From NCBI GenBank assembly GCA_010909165.1, contig MU008159.1, forward strand, positions 2,356,001-2,420,000: a DNA stretch of 64,000 nucleotides, in the 5' to 3' direction. This document shows, piece after piece, positions 1 to 11,046 of this stretch (its first letter is position 1; every line of letters starts with the position of its first letter). The notes beneath the pieces are model-generated. The model saw only the letters and a program-made list of their open reading frames with translations, was not told the DNA's origin and searched no databases. The DNA is from Anthoceros angustus. Lineage: Eukaryota; Streptophyta; Anthocerotopsida; Anthocerotales; Anthocerotaceae. The position numbers were made by a program, and so were the translations under genes.

Positions 1-56
1 CAAGAACTCGCATATCATTGTATTACAAATCTTTATATGTAGCGCTAATCAGCTTG

Positions 57-111
57 TCCTAGTGTATCTCCATTGGAATTGCGGCGCAATCCAAAAGGAA
101 GTACACTAGGA
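57..111. repeat. Hairpin with conserved stem, copy 1
   Basis: The outer arms TCCTAGTGTA and TACACTAGGA pair perfectly, and an inner stem TTGGAATTGC / GCAATCCAA closes a short loop (GGC here). The same stem recurs at 1022-1081 and 6781-6838 with a different loop each time. It may be a structured part of a repeat or a small foldback element. No coding content was seen. Confidence 0.6.
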
Positions 112-1021
112 TTCTACCTAGATTCGCAGGTTGCTATAAAATTTTTCAACCGTATACTCCTGAGGGTTGAACTCACTACTCCCACTCGCTCTAAAGCTAT
201 CTAATTGCTTTGTGTCTTGACGGATCATCTTGAGGATTGAGGAGGATCTTGTTCCTCTGAAGATTACATGTGCGTGAGGACTCCGATGAAGGCCTCCAGT
301 CCTCCGACTCAGAATCCAAAAGGAAGAGTCCTCCGAGACCCCGAACTGAAATGGGATTAGGTAGCAGGCATGTAGGCTAGTTGGGGTTAGATAGGAAAGT
401 TCCGGACTCTCCTAACCCCGGACCTCGAACATGCTTCTCGTGCGCTCTTTTGAAAGAGCTTTCGTTAATATATCAGGGTTTTCTTGTAGGCACATACTCC
501 GCCTGTTTCACTAACCTTCCGCTTGCGTTTGGGATCTTGTGTTTGAGCTCGTGAAGTGAGATCAAGATTGGAAGTGAGGAGTCAAAGTGTGAGCTCCTCT
601 TCACTCGGAAGGTCACCAGAGGATCCTTCAACCTTAGCTAAGGATCTAAATACTCCTATGTGTTTTTCGGTGGAATCACCTCACCGCCATTACACTAATG
701 ACATTTCGCCCGCAGTCCTTCAACCTCTTCCAGATGGCAAATTGACATTTCAACATTTCAACATGCCTCTACATTTCGGATGTTACGACTAACCATGCTT
801 CGTGAAATCCCTCAGATTGGTTTTTCAGCACGGCATACTATGTAGATTATCAAGTGAAGGCCTATCGAAACTCTATACCTATTGCGTCTATTAGAAATTA
901 GCTCGAGGCCGCTTGGCGTCTGGATTGGCCATTTCATTAGGCGACTTTGCTGCTAATATGCAAGAACTCGCATATCATTGTATTACAAATCTTTATATGT
1001 AGCCTGCCAATCAGGCACTTG

Positions 1022-1081
1022 TCCTAGTGTATCTCCATTGGAATTGCAGAAGGCTGCAATCCAAAAGGAAGTACACTAGGA
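1022..1081. repeat. Hairpin with conserved stem, copy 2
   Basis: Same arms as at 57-111, with the longer loop region TTGCAGAAGGCTGCAA. About 70 bases downstream (1152-1171) lies a second small palindrome, CTACTCCAGCCATGGAGTAG, also kept in the 5.9-8.5 kb copy. Confidence 0.6.
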
Positions 1082-1310
1082 TTCCTACCTAGATTCGCAG
1101 GTTGCTATAAAATTTTTCAACTGGTATACTCCATGGCCTAGGGTTGAACTCACTACTCCAGCCATGGAGTAGCGAGATTGTATACATGTCCTGACCAGGC
1201 CCTTGATGATTCGGCCAATTTTACCCCCTGCAGTCTACCTAACATGCATATATAGCCCTACATGCAATATCTAGAAAAACGGAATTCCCATGGTTCAAGG
1301 AAGTTGCCTT

Positions 1311-1585
1311 CCTCGAAATAGGTTTCTATCTACATGCTACTTTTCCCAAGGACCAAGGAACATCCTTCCGAAACCCCGACCAAGGACTAGGTTTCTATCT
1401 ACATACCATTTTCCCAAGGACCAAGGAACATCCTTCCGAACCTCAAGACCAAGGACTCGAAATAGGCTTCTATCTACTTGCTACTTTTCCCAAGGACCAA
1501 GGAACATCATTCAAACCCCAAGACCAAGGACTTGAGTCTGCTTTCCCAAACCCCAAAGACCAAGGACTTGAGTCCTACCTATTTG
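1311..1585 (+). repeat. Minisatellite of about 70 bp units (CCAAGGACCAAGGAACATC)
   Basis: Three near-complete units and one partial unit of about 70 bp are seen. Each reads TTTCTATCTAC-TACTTTTCCCAAGGACCAAGGAACATCCTTCC followed by AAGACCAAGGACT. The open reading frame across it is a by-product of the repeat and not evidence of a gene. Confidence 0.7.
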
Positions 1586-2039
1586 AATAGATAGGACTAC
1601 GGACTCGGTAGCGGACTTGAGCGGCCACCGCTTCTCGGTGTGACCACACCAAGTAAGTCCTCCCATCACCACTTCCTAGGACTCCCCTCTTGTGCGTGGG
1701 AAACTAGGCGAGGTAAGAGGAGCTCTCGCTCACGACATTCGGTGCAAGGAGTCCGGTGAGGTCCTCGGGTTAAACAACATGTTCAAGCCACTTGTTGGAT
1801 GAGAAGCTTGTTTCTTTGAATATGCGGTGGGTCATTGTGCTTCTCCTTCCAAGTCGAGCTCTCAAGAAAGCTGAGCACAGGAGGTGTGCCGGATTGGATA
1901 TGGGAGTCGTGACACTGTAACCATCGACGTTATGTGAGTAGGGAAAGCTTCGAGGCCGTTGGAGCTCTGTAAAATCGCGTAGATAGACTATTCTATTCCT
2001 CGATCCGCTTATATGTCGTGCTAAAACTTTGTGCGATAA

Positions 2040-2828
2040 GAAGGACATGGTTGTGGGATGACGCGTTCATGATCTCACAATCAAACTTGGACGAGTCAAT
2101 CACATACTTGGGGAACCATATCTTGCGATGTATGTATCCGGAGGTAGGCTGGGGAGGGTGGGCAAACCAAATCCCTTCATGTGGTTTTCAATAATCTCCG
2201 CACATGCTACACATGGGGAGCCTAATGAGGCGATACAACTTTACTATGCGATGTGTCGCTCGGTGTGAAGGCGGATGCCCACATCTTTGTAGCACCCTTC
2301 AAGCTTGTGCATTTTCTTTGTGGACTCGAATCTAGCGAAAAGTGCGGCATGATATGTTGCAGTGACATTCCACCGAACTTGTTTATTGCCAATGTGGTGG
2401 ACATGTACGCAAACCGTGGTGAATCGGAAGAGGCAAACACGGTTTTCGATAGGTTAGCGAAAGGATGTCGTGACATGGACGGCCCCGATAGTTGGGTATG
2501 CAAATCATGGGCTTGGCCAAGAGGCGCTTGCCGTATGGACAAATGGAGAAGGAGGGCTCGATTGTGGGCAACCATGTTACCTTTGCTTGCCTTCCAAGGC
2601 TGCAAACGCAAGTGCCTTAGAAGGGGCGACTGCACTCTGATTGTGGAGAGAGGACTAGATAACACACTTGTGGGCACTTGCAGTGGACATGTAGGCAAAG
2701 TGTGGCGAAGTAGAAGATGCGCATCAAGTTTTTCAATGCTTGAGCATTCTCGTCTTGCAAACGTGCGACGTTGCAACTTTGTTGTCCACTCGCATTTTCT
2801 CATGGCTTCAACATCCGATCCTGCATAA
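2040..2828 (+). pseudogene. PPR protein gene fragment, copy A
   Basis: The broken reading frames match plant pentatricopeptide-repeat proteins of the PLS class: pieces such as MYANRGESEEANTVFDRLAK, ACRMDKWRRRAR (frame-shifted) and LVGTC..DMYAK. PPR proteins bind organellar RNA and act in editing or processing in chloroplasts and mitochondria. Parallel segments at 3617-4190 and 7784-8760 show the intended reading better. Many frameshifts and the lack of a start and a C-terminal domain mean it cannot make a full protein. It is probably a retro- or segmentally copied fragment carried by the repeat block. Confidence 0.7.
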
Positions 2829-3616
2829 TTGCCACACTACATCTCTTTCACATTTCACATGGATGCACACCGCAGGGGAAAGTAGAACATCAACACGGGC
2901 GTCCCGGATAGCAACAACCAAAGAGCGAGGAGAAGAGGGCTGGCGATGGAAGCGAGATCGGTAGAATACCCAAGTCGCTTTAATGGCTCGGTACTCCTTA
3001 GTGTATTCATGGATGCTAGTTCATATGGCTTCTCGCATCAAGAAATCACGCTCGAAAGCTGATGTCCAATTTTTGGTGGAAGTTGTTTGACTAAATGACA
3101 CATGAAGAGGACTGCATGTCTCTTGCACGAAGGTGGTGCATGTCTCTTGCTTGAAGGTGGTGCATCTCTCTTGCCCGAGGGTGTTGTGGAGTCTTGGTTG
3201 CGCCGCCCGCTTCTGTGCCGTTCCTAACTCTTGCTATGATTTATGTGAGAGCACGAAAGCAAGTGGTACATTTTGGGGAACCGTGGCTTGTGTCTCTCTC
3301 GCGCCGGGCCCGTGAATTTGTCAATGGCACTACGCTTACAATGTGAATTTGTCAATGGCACTGGAAGCCCGAGAGGCGTATAACGTGCAAGATCGCTTTG
3401 CAATGGACCTTGTATATGAGACTACGTTGTGAATTTGGTGTAAACGTGCGAGGCTGATCCGGCCTTGTCATACATTTTACAACATACAAGTGCGCTTTGA
3501 CGGGCTGTTGTAAATTAGACTATGTTGTAAAATTGTGGGAGGCCTATCTTGGCCTCTCTTAAACGCTTTACAATGTACGGTGAGGTTTGCAATGGATCGT
3601 GTTGTAAATTAGATTA
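2247..3616 (+). repeat. 1.37-kb tandem duplication, unit 1
   Basis: This unit begins at TATGCGATGTGTCGCTC inside the PPR fragment and ends at GATTAGGT. The same run restarts at 3617 and continues to about 4965. The junction shares TATGCG with both parental sites, as expected of a microhomology-mediated tandem duplication. The second half (about 2830-3616) has no recognised gene. It contains several TTTTACAAC / GTTGTAAA words. Confidence 0.8.
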
Positions 3617-4190
3617 GGTTATGCGATGTGTCGCTCGGTGTGAAGGCGGATGCCCACATCTTTGTAGCAGCCCTTCAAGCTTGTGCATTTGTGGACTCGA
3701 ATCTAGCGAAAAGTGCAAGATGATATGTTGCATGCTGACATTCCACCGAACTTGTTTATTGCCAATCGTCGGTGGACATGTACGCAAACCGTGGTGAATC
3801 GGAAGAGGCAAACACGGTTTTCGATAGGTTAGCGTAAAGGATGTCGTGACATGGACGGCCTGATAGTTGGGTATGCAAATCATGGGCTTGGCCAAGAGGC
3901 GCTTGTTCATGGACAAATGGAGAAGGAGGGTTGTGGGCAACCATGTTACCTTTGCTTGCCTTAAGGCTGCAAACGCAAGTGCCTTATGAGGGCATGACTC
4001 TGCATTGGAGAGAGGACTAGATAACACTTGTGGGCACTTGCCCGGTGGACATGTAGGCAAAGTGTGTAGAAGATGCGCATCAAGTTTTTCAATGCTTGAG
4101 CATTCTCGTCTTGCAAACGTGCGACGCTTGCAACTTTGTTGTCCACTGCATTTTCTCATGGCTTCAACATCCGATCCTGCATAATTGCCA
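3617..4190 (+). pseudogene. PPR protein gene fragment, copy B
   Basis: Duplicate of the PPR remnant at 2247-2828. Recognisable pieces include the VKADAHIFVAALQACAF segment and the ANTVFDRLA helix pair, each in a different frame. No start codon, no organelle targeting peptide and no DYW domain are present. It is inactive and was produced by the local tandem duplication. Confidence 0.65.
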
Positions 4191-4965
4191 CACTACATCT
4201 CTTTCACATTTCACATGGATGCAACTGCAGTGGGGAAAGTAGAACATCAACACGGGCGTCCCGGATAGCGACAACCAAAGAGCGAGGAGAAGAGGGGCTC
4301 GATGGAAGCGAGATCGAGAATACCCAAGTTTAATGGCTCTGTACTCCTTAGTGTATTCATGGATGCTAGTTCATATGGCTTCTCGCATCAAGAAATCACG
4401 CCTGAAAAGGTCCAATTTTGGTGGAAGTTGTTTGACTAAATGACACATGAAGAGGACGCATGTCTCTTGCTCAAGGTGGTGCATGTCTCTTGCTTGAAGG
4501 TGGTGCATCTCTCTTGCCCGAGGGTGTTGTGGAGTCTTGGTTGCGCCGCCTCCGCTTCTGTGCCGTTCCTAACTCTTGCTATGATTTATGTGAGAGCCGA
4601 AAGCAAGTGGTACTTTTGGGGAACCGTGGCTTGTGTCTCTACGCGCCGGTGGCTCGTGAATTTGTCAATGGCACTACGCTTACAATGTGAATTTGTCAAT
4701 GGCACCGAAGCCCGAGAGGCGTATACAACGTGCAAGATCGCTTTGCAATGGACCTTGTATATGAGACTACGTTGAATTTGGTGTAAACGTGCAGGCTGAT
4801 CCGGCCTTGTCATACATTTTACAACATACAAGTGCGCTTTGCAATGTTGTAAATTAGACTATGTTGTAAAATTGTGGAGGCCTATCTTGGCCTCTCTTAA
4901 ACGCTTTACAATGTACGGTGAGGTTTGCAATGGATCGTGTTGTAAATTAGATTAGGTTATGCGTA
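3617..4965 (+). repeat. 1.37-kb tandem duplication, unit 2
   Basis: Collinear copy of 2247-3616. It carries a second PPR remnant (about 3617-4190, + strand) with pieces such as CGHPPSHRATH-frame noise and the VDMYA..GE..EANTVFDRL region split by indels. It then repeats the GTTGTAAATTAG-rich spacer. After 4965 the sequence continues into unduplicated DNA. Confidence 0.8.
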
Positions 4966-5018
4966 TGTTGTAAAACATGAGAGAGGCCGATCCGCCGTCT
5001 CAAACATTTTACAACGTA

Positions 5019-5073
5019 CAATTGGGCTTTACAGCGGACCGTGTTGTAAAACACGGTCCGTAAAGCCCAATTG
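5019..5073. repeat. Strong 55-bp hairpin
   Basis: The left arm CAATTGGGCTTTAC-AGC-GGACCGTGTT and the right arm AACACGGTCC-G-TAAAGCCCAATTG fold on a GTAA loop with only a small bulge. It lies at the edge of the TTTTACAAC-rich spacer, directly after TTTTACAACGTA. It could be a foldback end of a small element or a transcribed stem-loop. Confidence 0.75.
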
Positions 5074-5908
5074 AATGCTTTGTCTTGCCGAGGAGGTGAG
5101 GAGGAGAAGCGGGAGGAGGATGACAGAGGTGTGTTTGGGTATACCTCTTCACTCCCACTTGTTGATCATTTTGGAAAGTGATGCTCCAACAACCGGATCA
5201 TCTCCGGTCCTTGTAGGATGGAGTCGGGTGAAAGCTGCAGATGCATTGCGTTCGCCCCCTCGCTCTATATATTCGAGCGTGCGGTGAGAAACCAGTCCTC
5301 ACCAGTGCGTTATATTCCTCTTCTTCATCTTCACGCCTGCAATTGGAGAAGGGGTTGTGGAGCGTAACACGGTCGAGATGTCGCCCTCCTCTAAGGATGC
5401 GAACCCCGCCACCAAGAAGAGACTCCCTAGGCCGCTGCGCAAGCAAGGCGGCTAGGACAACGCCTGCCGCAAGGGACCCGACACTGCCGCTGGGGAAGCT
5501 CGAGCCGACCAAGAAACGGAGCGCCCTCGCACAACGCTGTGTGGCCGAGGACTAGGCGCGAGGCCATAATCGGGAGGACATGGGAGGTCCTCCATTGCGG
5601 CGCTTAGCTTCCACAATTTCTCCCACGCTGCCCCTACGCCACCGCCAAAAGAGGGAGCCTGGCCTACATGTGGGCCCGAGGCTATGTCTGACGGAGGAGG
5701 TGAGGCCCTCACGGCCTCGAATTTCCCTCGAGGTAACCCCGATAAGGATGTGAAGATTGTGAGCCTAGGCCTGCAGCCAGCTCTCCTATCTCGTATCGAT
5801 GCAAGCATCTTGTCGGTCATGAAGCGGATCAGTGCGTGAGTTCTGCCGCTGTCGGTCATGTTGTAAGTCGCCATGAAGTGACCGGGTTTTGCTTCATCTC
5901 TGCTCCTA
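5074..5908. other. Unassigned GC-richer spacer
   Basis: No protein family is recognised. A plus-strand stretch starting at 5381 (MSPSSKDANPATKKRLPRPL) reads like the start of a basic, low-complexity protein but meets a stop within 30 codons. The long minus-strand frame at 5452-6102 crosses into the repeat block and has no family features. Confidence 0.3.
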
Positions 5909-6780
5909 CTCCCACTCGCTCTAAAGCTATCTAATTGCTTTGTGTCTTGACAGGATCTCTTGAGGATTGAGGAGGATCTTGTTCCTCGAAGATTACATGT
6001 GCGTGAGGACTCGATGAAGGCCTCCAGATCCCTCCGACTCGGAGAATCCAAAGGAAGAGTCCTCCAGACCGACTTAACAGCCGGGATTAGGTAGCAGGGC
6101 ATGTAGGCTAGTTGGGGTTAGATAGGAAAGTTCCGCACTCTCTAACCCCGGACCTCGAACATGCTTCTCGTGCAGCTCTTTTGAAAGAGCTTTAATATAT
6201 CCGGGTTTTCTTGTGTAGGCACATACTCCAGTTGCTTGACTAACCTTCCGCTTGCGTTTGGGATCGTGTTTGAGCTCGGAAGTGAGATCAAGATTCGGAA
6301 GTGAGATGAGGAGTCAAAGTGTGAGCTCCTCTTCACTCGAAGGTCACCGGAGGATCCTTCAACCTTAGCACTAAGGATCTAAATACTCCTATGTGTTTTT
6401 CGTGGAATCACCTCAATGCGCCATTACACTAATGACATTTCGTCCCGACAGGTCCTTCAACCTCTTCCAGATCTGCGGTGACATTTCAACATTTCAACAT
6501 GCCTCTACATTTCGGATGTTACGACTAACCATGCTTCGTGAAATCCCTCAGATTGGTTTTTCAGACTCGCATACTATGTAGATTATCAGCAAGTGAAGGC
6601 CTATCAGAAACTCTATACCTATTGCGTCTATTAGAAATTAGCTCAGCAGGGCGAGGCTGCCACTGCTGGCGCTTTGGATTGGCCATTTCATTAGGCCTGA
6701 CTTTGTGCTGCTAATATGCAAGAACTCTGCATATCATTGTATTACAAATCTTTATATGTAGCCTGCCAATCAGGCAGTTG

Positions 6781-6838
6781 TCCTAGTGTATCTCCATTGG
6801 AATTGCGTATACGCAATCCAAAAGGAAGTACACTAGGA
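6781..6838. repeat. Hairpin with conserved stem, copy 3
   Basis: TCCTAGTGTA ... TACACTAGGA outer arms and TTGGAATTGC-GTATAC-GCAATCCAA inner stem. The loop is now a GTATAC palindrome. The stem is conserved while the loop differs in all three copies. Confidence 0.6.
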
Positions 6839-7052
6839 TTCCTAGATTCGCAGTTGCTATAAAATTTTCAACCGTATACTCCACGGCCTAGGTTGAACTC
6901 ACTACTCCACCATGGAGTAGCGAGATTGTATACATGTCGACGGCCCTTGATGAGTCGGCCAATTTTACCCCTGCCTACCTAACATGCATATATAGCCCTA
7001 CATGCAATATCTAGAAAAGCGAATTCCCATGGTTCAAGGAAGTTGCCTTCCT

Positions 7053-7330
7053 CGGCCCTCGAAATAGGTTTCTATCTACATGCTACTTTTCCCAAGGACC
7101 AAGGAACATCCTTCCAAACCCGAAGACCAAGGACTAGGTTTCTATCTACATACCATTTTCCCAAGGACCAAGGAACATCCTTCCAACCCAAGACCAAGGA
7201 CTCGAAATAGGCTTCTATCTACTTGCTACTTTTCCCAAGGACCAAGGAACATCATTCAACCTCAAGACCAAGGACTTGAGTCCTTCCCAAACCCCAAAGA
7301 CCAAGGACTTGAGTCCTACCTATTTGAATA
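7053..7330 (+). repeat. Minisatellite of about 70 bp units, copy 2
   Basis: Same CCCAAGGACCAAGGAACATC units as at 1311-1585, about four units, ending in AGTCCTACCTATTTGAATAG. Confidence 0.7.
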
Positions 7331-7783
7331 GATAGGACTACGGACTCGGGTAGCGGACTTGAGCGGCCACCGCTTCTCGGTGTGACCACACCAAGTAATC
7401 CTCCCATCACCACTTCCTAGGACTCCCCTCTTGTGCGTGGGAAACTAGGCGAGGTAAGAGGAGCTCGCTCACCGATCTGCAAGGAGTCCGGTGAGGTCCT
7501 CGGGTTAAACAACATGTTCAAGCCACTTGTTGGATGAGAAGCTTGTTTCTTTGAATATGCAGTGGGTCATTGTGCTTCTCCTTCCAAGTCGAGCTCCCAA
7601 GCCCGAGCTGGGAGGTGTGCGGATTGGATATGGGAGTCGTGACACTGTAACCATCGACGTTATGTGAGTAGGGAAAGCTTCGAGGCCGTTGGAGCTCAAA
7701 ATCAGCGAGATAGACTATTCTATTCCTCACCATCTTATATGTCGTGCTAAAACTTTGTGCGATAAGAAGGACATGGTTGTGGG

Positions 7784-8760
7784 ATGACGCTCATGATCTC
7801 ACATCAAACTTGGGTACGAGTCAATCACATACTTGGGGAACCATATCTTGCGATGTATGTATCCGGAGGTAGGCTACGGAGGGTGGGCAAACCAAATCCC
7901 TTCATGTGGTTTTCAATAATCTCCGCACATGCTACACATGGGGAGCCTAATGAGGCGATACAACTTTACTATGCGATGTGTCGCTCGGTGAAGGCGGATG
8001 CCCACATCTTTGTAGCAGCCCTTCAAGCTTGTGCATTTGTGGACACGAATCTAGCGAGAAAAGTGCGATGATATGTTGCATGTGACATTCCACCGAACTT
8101 GTTTATTGCCAATCGGTGGACATGTACGCAAACCGTGGTGAATGGAAGAGGCACACACGGTTTTCGATAGGTTAGGCAGAAAGGATGTTGTGACATGGAC
8201 GGCCCTGATAGTTGGGTATGCAAATCATGGGCTTGGCCAAGAGGCGCTTGTTCTGTATGGACAAATGGAGAAGGAGGGCATGATTGTGGGCAACCATGTT
8301 ACCTTTGCTTGCCTTCCGAAGGCCTGTGCAAACGCAAGTGCCTTACAGAAGGGCAGGCAGCTGCACTCACAGATTGTGGAGAGAGGACAGCTAGATAACA
8401 CACTTGTGGGCACTTGCCTGGTGGACATGTAGGCAAAGTGTGGCGAAGTAGAAGATGCGCATCAAGTTTTTGAATGCTTGAGCCCAAAGGATGTGGTGAC
8501 TTGGAATGCCACGATTCTTTGGGTATGGATGAAAGGGCTTGGTCAAGAGGCGCTATTTTTGTATGGACGAATGCAACAGGAGGGCCCGCTTGTGGTGATG
8601 AGGTTACTTTTGCTTGCCTTTTGAAGGCATGTGCAAGCATTGGTGCCTTCTGAGGCGGCCGCACTCACGCTTGTGCAAAGAGGACATTTGGATAACGACT
8701 TGTGGGCGCTCGGTGGACTGATGCCAAGATGCATGCCTCGTTTTGATTATTAGGAAAATT
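7784..8760 (+). pseudogene. PPR protein gene fragment, copy C (best preserved)
   Basis: Successive frames give typical PPR motifs: PNPFMWFSIISAHATHGEPN, ALQACAFVDTNLARKVR, EEAHTVFDRLGRKDVVTWTA, YANHGLGQEALVLYGQMEKE, ASALQKGRQLHSQIVERGQL, LVGTCLVDM, then a shifted repeat GLGQEALFLYGRMQQEG. These are about five PLS-type 35-residue repeats of an organellar RNA-binding protein. At least four frameshifts, no start and no E/DYW end are seen. The reading VTWTALIVGYA-HGLGQEAL is typical of the very large PPR families of seedless plants. It is a pseudogene or a badly sequenced fragment. Confidence 0.75.
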
Positions 8761-8764
8761 CTTA

Positions 8765-9955
8765 CACCGACATTTACAATGCTGGCACTATTTATAAATC
8801 GATAAATTTGTATAACATTTTACAATGTATTTGCAATGAACATGCACATCGCAATTTCACTAATATATAGCCTCATAAATGACATAAATCGGAAAAGGTC
8901 TCTTCCACATATTTACAACTGATAAAGCATGCCACATCTTCTTACTAATATATAACCTCATAAATTACATAAATAAGGAAAAGGCATGCCACATCGAATC
9001 TTACTAATATATAACCTCATAAATTACATAAATAAGGAAAAGGCATGCCACATCAATCTTACTAATATATAACCTCATAAATTACATAAATAAGGAAAAG
9101 GTCTCTTCCAAAATTTTACAACGGCATTTTGACAAACATGCCACATCAGCAAATAATATATTTATTCATGGATATTGGCTTGTGCATTTTACAACCATAG
9201 TTACGACGCATGTGCCACGTCAAGAATATACAATAAAATGAATAATCCAATAATATAACATAAATTGGAGAAACCATTTTACAATGATATTTGCAATGAG
9301 CTTGCCATGTCAGCAAATAATAAATTTATTTATAGATATTTATATAAATGGTTTTCATGCGTTTTACAACCATAGCTACAATGCATGTGACACGTCAAGA
9401 ATACAAAAAAAAAGATAATCCCATAACTAACATAAATCCAGAGAAACATATTTACAACATCATTTGCAACGAACTTGCCACATCAGCAAATAATAAATCT
9501 ATTCATAGATATTCCAATAAATGGTATTATTCCAAAAATCAAGTCTTGCACAATTTACAACCACATCTACAACAAACATGGTTTACAACGTCTTTTACAA
9601 GTAATTTTACAACATCCTTTATGCCACGTCATTATAAATTCAACAAAATGTAGTTTTATTAACAAATAACCCCCATAGTTTTCTAAATCAAAAGAGTTTA
9701 TGCACAATTAACAACGTCATGTACAACGAGCAAGCCATGTCAACAAACCCCGTTGTAAAATTTGTGTCAACATGCCATGTCAACAAATCCCGTTGTAAAA
9801 TTCGTCAACATGCCATGTCAACAAACCCTTGTAAAATCCATGCCACATCATATTAGTTAGGAACCCTTGTTGTAAATGTTCAAAAACTTACAGGCTTTGA
9901 GTCAGTAAGAGTGTTGTAGTTTCCTCTAACTAAACTTAGACCCATTTGTAAAAGG
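8765..9955. repeat. AT-rich repeat field built on TTTTACAAC words
   Basis: Over about 1.2 kb the motif TTTTACAAC/GTTGTAAAA recurs every 50-100 bases, usually followed by a CATGCCAC(A/G)TCA word and AATAATA..ATAAAT. Near 9730-9840 the phrase CATGCCATGTCAACAAA is repeated three times with the opposite-strand GTTGTAAAAT. No protein is recognised. It resembles a decayed satellite or the internal repeats of a non-coding element. The same word occurs in the 3.4-5.1 kb spacers. Confidence 0.6.
8928..9101 (+). repeat. Three tandem 59-bp units
   Basis: The unit is GCATGCCACATC..ATCTTACTAATATATAACCTCATAAATTACATAAATAAGGAAAAG, repeated head to tail about three times with almost no divergence. This indicates recent expansion inside the older repeat field. 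Confidence 0.8.
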
Positions 9956-10375
9956 TAGCCCCTCCTGAGCATGTGGTGAGGGGAGGCCGTGGCCACGGCT
10001 GGGGAGGATGCCTACGGCCGGCGCCCATGGGCGGTGTTAGGGGAGGGCGGCCACCGGGCCCTCCCACGCGCGAACCACCCGTAGGGTGGGCAAACCAGTG
10101 GTGCGCGCGAGGGCGCGCCGGCCGGCCTCCGCCTCTCGCACACACCCGAGGCCCACCGATGGTGGCGCGTGGAGGGGCGCCACCGGCCGCCTCCCACGCT
10201 GAACCACCCGTAGGGTGGGCCTACTGGTGGTGCTTAGGCGCAGGGTGGCCCGGGCCACGGCTCACCCCCACCACCACCGTGATGTCCCGATGGGTGGATG
10301 ACAGGCCGCCCGGCCGGGCCCCGCCCCATTGTGGCCCTCCCTTCCACGCACCCCTGAGTGGCACTTCCATCGAAA
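9956..10375. other. GC-rich island with internal repeat
   Basis: A sharp switch to very GC-rich DNA with words such as GGCGCGCCGGCCGGCC. The phrase GAACCACCCGTAGGGTGGGC occurs twice (about 10069 and 10201). Open frames on both strands are a result of base composition. It resembles the GC palindrome clusters at 39.1, 42.6 and 44.0 kb. Confidence 0.5.
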
Positions 10376-11046
10376 ATTCAATAGGCTAACCTTAGAAGCA
10401 ACCTTAGAATGAAGGCCAACCTTAGAAGCAAATGTCTCAAATCGAGCTGGATCCGCTCTCCGAGTGTAGAGGGTACTCCGAAAACATCCTGTATGCGGTG
10501 GACAAAAAGCGATAAGGGATAAGCTCATGAGTTGCATGGCTTCATACAACCCACGGTCCAAAGTGTCAAAGATAGCGATGACAATGCAGGAGAAGTCGGA
10601 CCAAGTGATGACGAAGGATTGAACTCAGGGATGAGTGAAACTGAAATCTCGCTTTTTCCGGGTCCCGAGTTAATGTTGTAAGTCTCAGTCAGCATGTTAC
10701 TCAGGAAATACCACATCCGTGGCTTTGTGGTGTCATAACAAAACCACATTTTCCTCCCAAACCGAGTTCTGATCGTCCCTTCCCTAGAACGGCCTTCTCA
10801 CTGCCTTCTACTTTGCATTATTCCCTAGGTTTGAGTTTCGACCACCATTCGACACAAACATTGCCGGATGGAAAGTAGTAACTTTCTTGGGTGACACCCT
10901 TTTTTTGGAGTTGTTTTTCGAATGCCTTCAAAACTGCTTTAGGGCCCATCAAAACCCCTTCAGATTATTTGGAAAACCCCTTGAGATTATTCACCCTTCA
11001 AAATTATCATGTTAGAACCTATACTTGCTTTGAAGGGAGATAAATT
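10376..11046. other. Unassigned spacer
   Basis: Nothing recognised. It contains the short repeat CTAACCTTAGAAGCA (twice near 10385-10430). Just before the Copia fragment, the phrase CCCTTCAAAATTATCATGTTAGAAC resembles the sequence before the second Copia fragment (45774-45798). Confidence 0.3.

Larger units (their letters stand above)
178..2740 (+). repeat. 2.6-kb dispersed direct repeat, copy 1
   Basis: This block is collinear with 5909-8465 over its whole length. Both start at ACTCCCACTCGCTCTAAAGC and contain, in order, the stem-loop, a TATA-like CATATATAGCC (near 1248), a CCAAGGACCAAGGA minisatellite and a PPR-gene fragment. The copies differ mostly by small indels. The non-PPR part (178-1760) carries no recognisable protein. 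It could be leader or LTR-like DNA that captured the PPR fragment, but no LTR ends were identified. Confidence 0.75.
5909..8465 (+). repeat. 2.6-kb dispersed direct repeat, copy 2
   Basis: Collinear with 178-2740 and better preserved in the PPR part. It contains the hairpin (6781-6838), the minisatellite (7053-7330) and the TATA-like CATATATAGCC near 6987. Differences from copy 1 are dominated by 1-6 base gaps. Confidence 0.75.

Noticed and set aside
1290-1535. Open frame over the CCAAGGACCAAGGA minisatellite
   Set aside because: Frame exists because the unit length and composition avoid stops. It is a tandem repeat, not a protein.
5452-6102. 216-codon minus-strand open frame
   Set aside because: It crosses the boundary of the 2.6-kb repeat block, and the repeat's other copy has no matching frame.
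8928-9101. Regular 59-bp repeats considered as a CRISPR array
   Set aside because: Units are identical along their whole length with no unique spacers, in eukaryotic DNA.
9936-10561. Several open frames on both strands in the GC island
   Set aside because: High GC removes stops. Pro/Gly/Arg repeats reflect base composition only.
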